The translations under genes and the position numbers were made by a program. The notes beneath the pieces are model-generated. The model searched no databases and was not told where the DNA came from. It was given only the letters and a program-made list of their open reading frames with translations. 64,000 bases of DNA from Streptomyces sp. ADI95-17 (GTDB lineage: Bacteria; Actinomycetota; Actinomycetes; Streptomycetales; Streptomycetaceae). The first letter of the stretch is position 1, and each line of letters opens with the position of its first letter. Shown here one piece after another: positions 63,023 through 64,000 of the stretch. The stretch covers positions 415,130 through 479,129 of the forward strand of contig NZ_ML123045.1 in NCBI RefSeq assembly GCF_003846175.1, given 5' to 3'.

Positions 63023-64000
63023 GTGCAGACCCGGACCCTGACCGAAACCGAGCACGTCTCGGCCATCCCCGCGCAGAACCGGGCCGTGCACCATCCGGAG
63101 GCCGGGGTGGAGCCGCCGATACCCGACGATCCGCCCGACCGGCCCGAGGTGCTCATGGAGGAGCCGCCGCAGGCGCCGGAGCCGTCCGGGGCACGGAGCC
63201 GCCCGGAGACCGCCGGTCCGTCCTCCGACCTCTTCCGCCAGTACCTGCGGGAGATCGGCCGGATCCCACTGCTCAGCGCCGCCGACGAGGTGGAGCTCGC
63301 CCGCCGCGTCGAGGCCGGGCTCTTCGCCGAGGAACGGCTCGCGAGCACCCCGGACCCGGACACCCGGCTGGCCGTCGATCTCGACCGGCTGGTGGTCATG
63401 GGGAGGATGGCCAAGCGCCGCCTCATCGAGGCCAACCTGCGCCTCGTCGTCTCCGTCGCCAAGCGCTACGTCGGGCGCGGGCTGACCATGCTCGACCTGG
63501 TCCAGGAGGGAAACCTCGGGCTGATCAGGGCCGTCGAGAAATTCGACTACGCCCGGGGCTACAAGTTCTCCACGTACGCGACCTGGTGGATCCGCCAGGC
63601 CATGTCCCGCGCCCTCGCCGACCAGGCGCGGACCATACGGGTCCCGGTCCATGTCGTCGAGCTGATCAACCGCGTCGTACGCGTCCAGCGCCGGATGCTC
63701 CAGGAACGCGGCTACGAGCCGACCGCGGAGGAGGTCGCCGGCCAGCTCGACCTCACCCCGGAACGGGTCGGCGAAGTCCTGCGGCTCGCCCAGGAACCCG
63801 TCTCGCTGCACGCCCCGGTCGGCGAGGAGGACGATGTCGCCCTCGGCGACCTGATCGAGGACGGTGACGCCGCGTCCCCGGTGGAGTCCGCCGCGTTCCT
63901 ACTGCTGCGCGAGCACCTGGAAGCGGTGCTCTCCACCCTGGGCGAGCGCGAACGCAAGGTGGTCCAGCTGCGCTACGGGCTGGACGACGGGCGGCCCCGC
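63023..64000 (+). CDS. hrdA: Principal-type RNA polymerase sigma factor, HrdA-like (partial)
   Basis: The first 326 codons are present and the gene runs off the window in frame. After a 70-residue Pro/Glu-rich N terminus come region 1.2 ([31 protein letters not shown]), region 2 ([44 protein letters not shown], then [31 protein letters not shown] for 2.3-2.4), region 3 and the start of region 4 ([15 protein letters not shown]). The short N terminus and position next to dnaG fit HrdA rather than the essential HrdB. GTG at 63023 has GGAGG 8 bases upstream. Confidence 0.92.
   Translation, partial: MQTRTLTETEHVSAIPAQNRAVHHPEAGVEPPIPDDPPDRPEVLMEEPPQAPEPSGARSRPETAGPSSDLFRQYLREIGRIPLLSAADEVELARRVEAGLFAEERLASTPDPDTRLAVDLDRLVVMGRMAKRRLIEANLRLVVSVAKRYVGRGLTMLDLVQEGNLGLIRAVEKFDYARGYKFSTYATWWIRQAMSRALADQARTIRVPVHVVELINRVVRVQRRMLQERGYEPTAEEVAGQLDLTPERVGEVLRLAQEPVSLHAPVGEEDDVALGDLIEDGDAASPVESAAFLLLREHLEAVLSTLGERERKVVQLRYGLDDGRPR

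Overview
The window is about 64 kb of high-GC, gene-dense actinobacterial chromosome. It is almost certainly Streptomyces or a close relative. Evidence: many GTG starts, tight overlapping stop/start junctions, strong GC bias at third codon positions, and gene neighbourhoods I know from Streptomyces (hrcA-dnaJ2, phoH-ybeY-CBS-era, leuL-leuA, recO-uppS, zur-znuBCA, glyS, ppdK, dgt, dnaG next to an hrdA-type sigma gene). From memory, the same gene set lies in the core arm of the S. coelicolor chromosome. It is mostly housekeeping sequence with a few accessory insertions and scars. I saw no rRNA, tRNA, CRISPR array, prophage or intact insertion sequence.

Layout. 0-6 kb: a DUF3097 protein and a metallo-beta-lactamase-fold hydrolase on the minus strand, then a CIRCE-controlled hrcA-dnaJ2 operon, a nitronate monooxygenase and rsmE. 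6-15 kb: a small lipoprotein, a tricorn-type protease, a HIT protein, RNase Z, an adenosine/adenine deaminase, and an MFS transporter divergent from a PfkB sugar kinase across a region with a Crp-like box. 15-22.6 kb: phoH, ybeY, a CBS-domain membrane protein, a YjbR-like protein, a cytidine-deaminase fold that has lost its zinc ligands, a two-gene surface module (WxL-like protein plus DUF916 protein), then era. 22.6-24 kb: an M4 metalloprotease with its probable emfourin-type inhibitor. 24-29 kb: the leuA leader and leuA, a TerB-like protein, recO, uppS and a YcxB-like protein.

29-38.4 kb: the zinc uptake system (zur, znuB, znuC, znuA) with two Zur-like boxes placed on the znuA promoter; divergent glyS; small proteins; a deletion scar joining a truncated MFS gene to a truncated MmyB-type regulator head to head; a complete DHA2-type MFS exporter; dusB. 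38.4-43.4 kb: a 612-base low-GC, hairpin-rich intergenic region, ppdK (pyruvate phosphate dikinase) with an iterated stop codon, a repeat-rich spacer, and a DUF5937/ArsR regulator. 43.4-54.5 kb: a VOC protein, an SDR, a TauE/SafE permease, a class F sortase with a likely surface substrate, a complete peptide-type ABC importer and a class IV aminotransferase. 54.5-64 kb: an FMN reductase with a MerR/SoxR-like promoter, cutA, a SanA-like protein, a HAD phosphatase, dgt, a ferredoxin-reductase-like flavoprotein, dnaG and the first 326 codons of an hrdA-type sigma factor cut by the window edge.

The best candidates for undescribed biology are the structured region before ppdK (38651-38943), the streptomycete WxL/DUF916 pair (19074-21547), the zinc-free deaminase fold in the era cluster, the protease-inhibitor pair, the sortase F substrate with a non-LPXTG tail, and the direct-repeat cluster at 41982-42031. 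All functional statements are read from sequence and family knowledge; no search was run.
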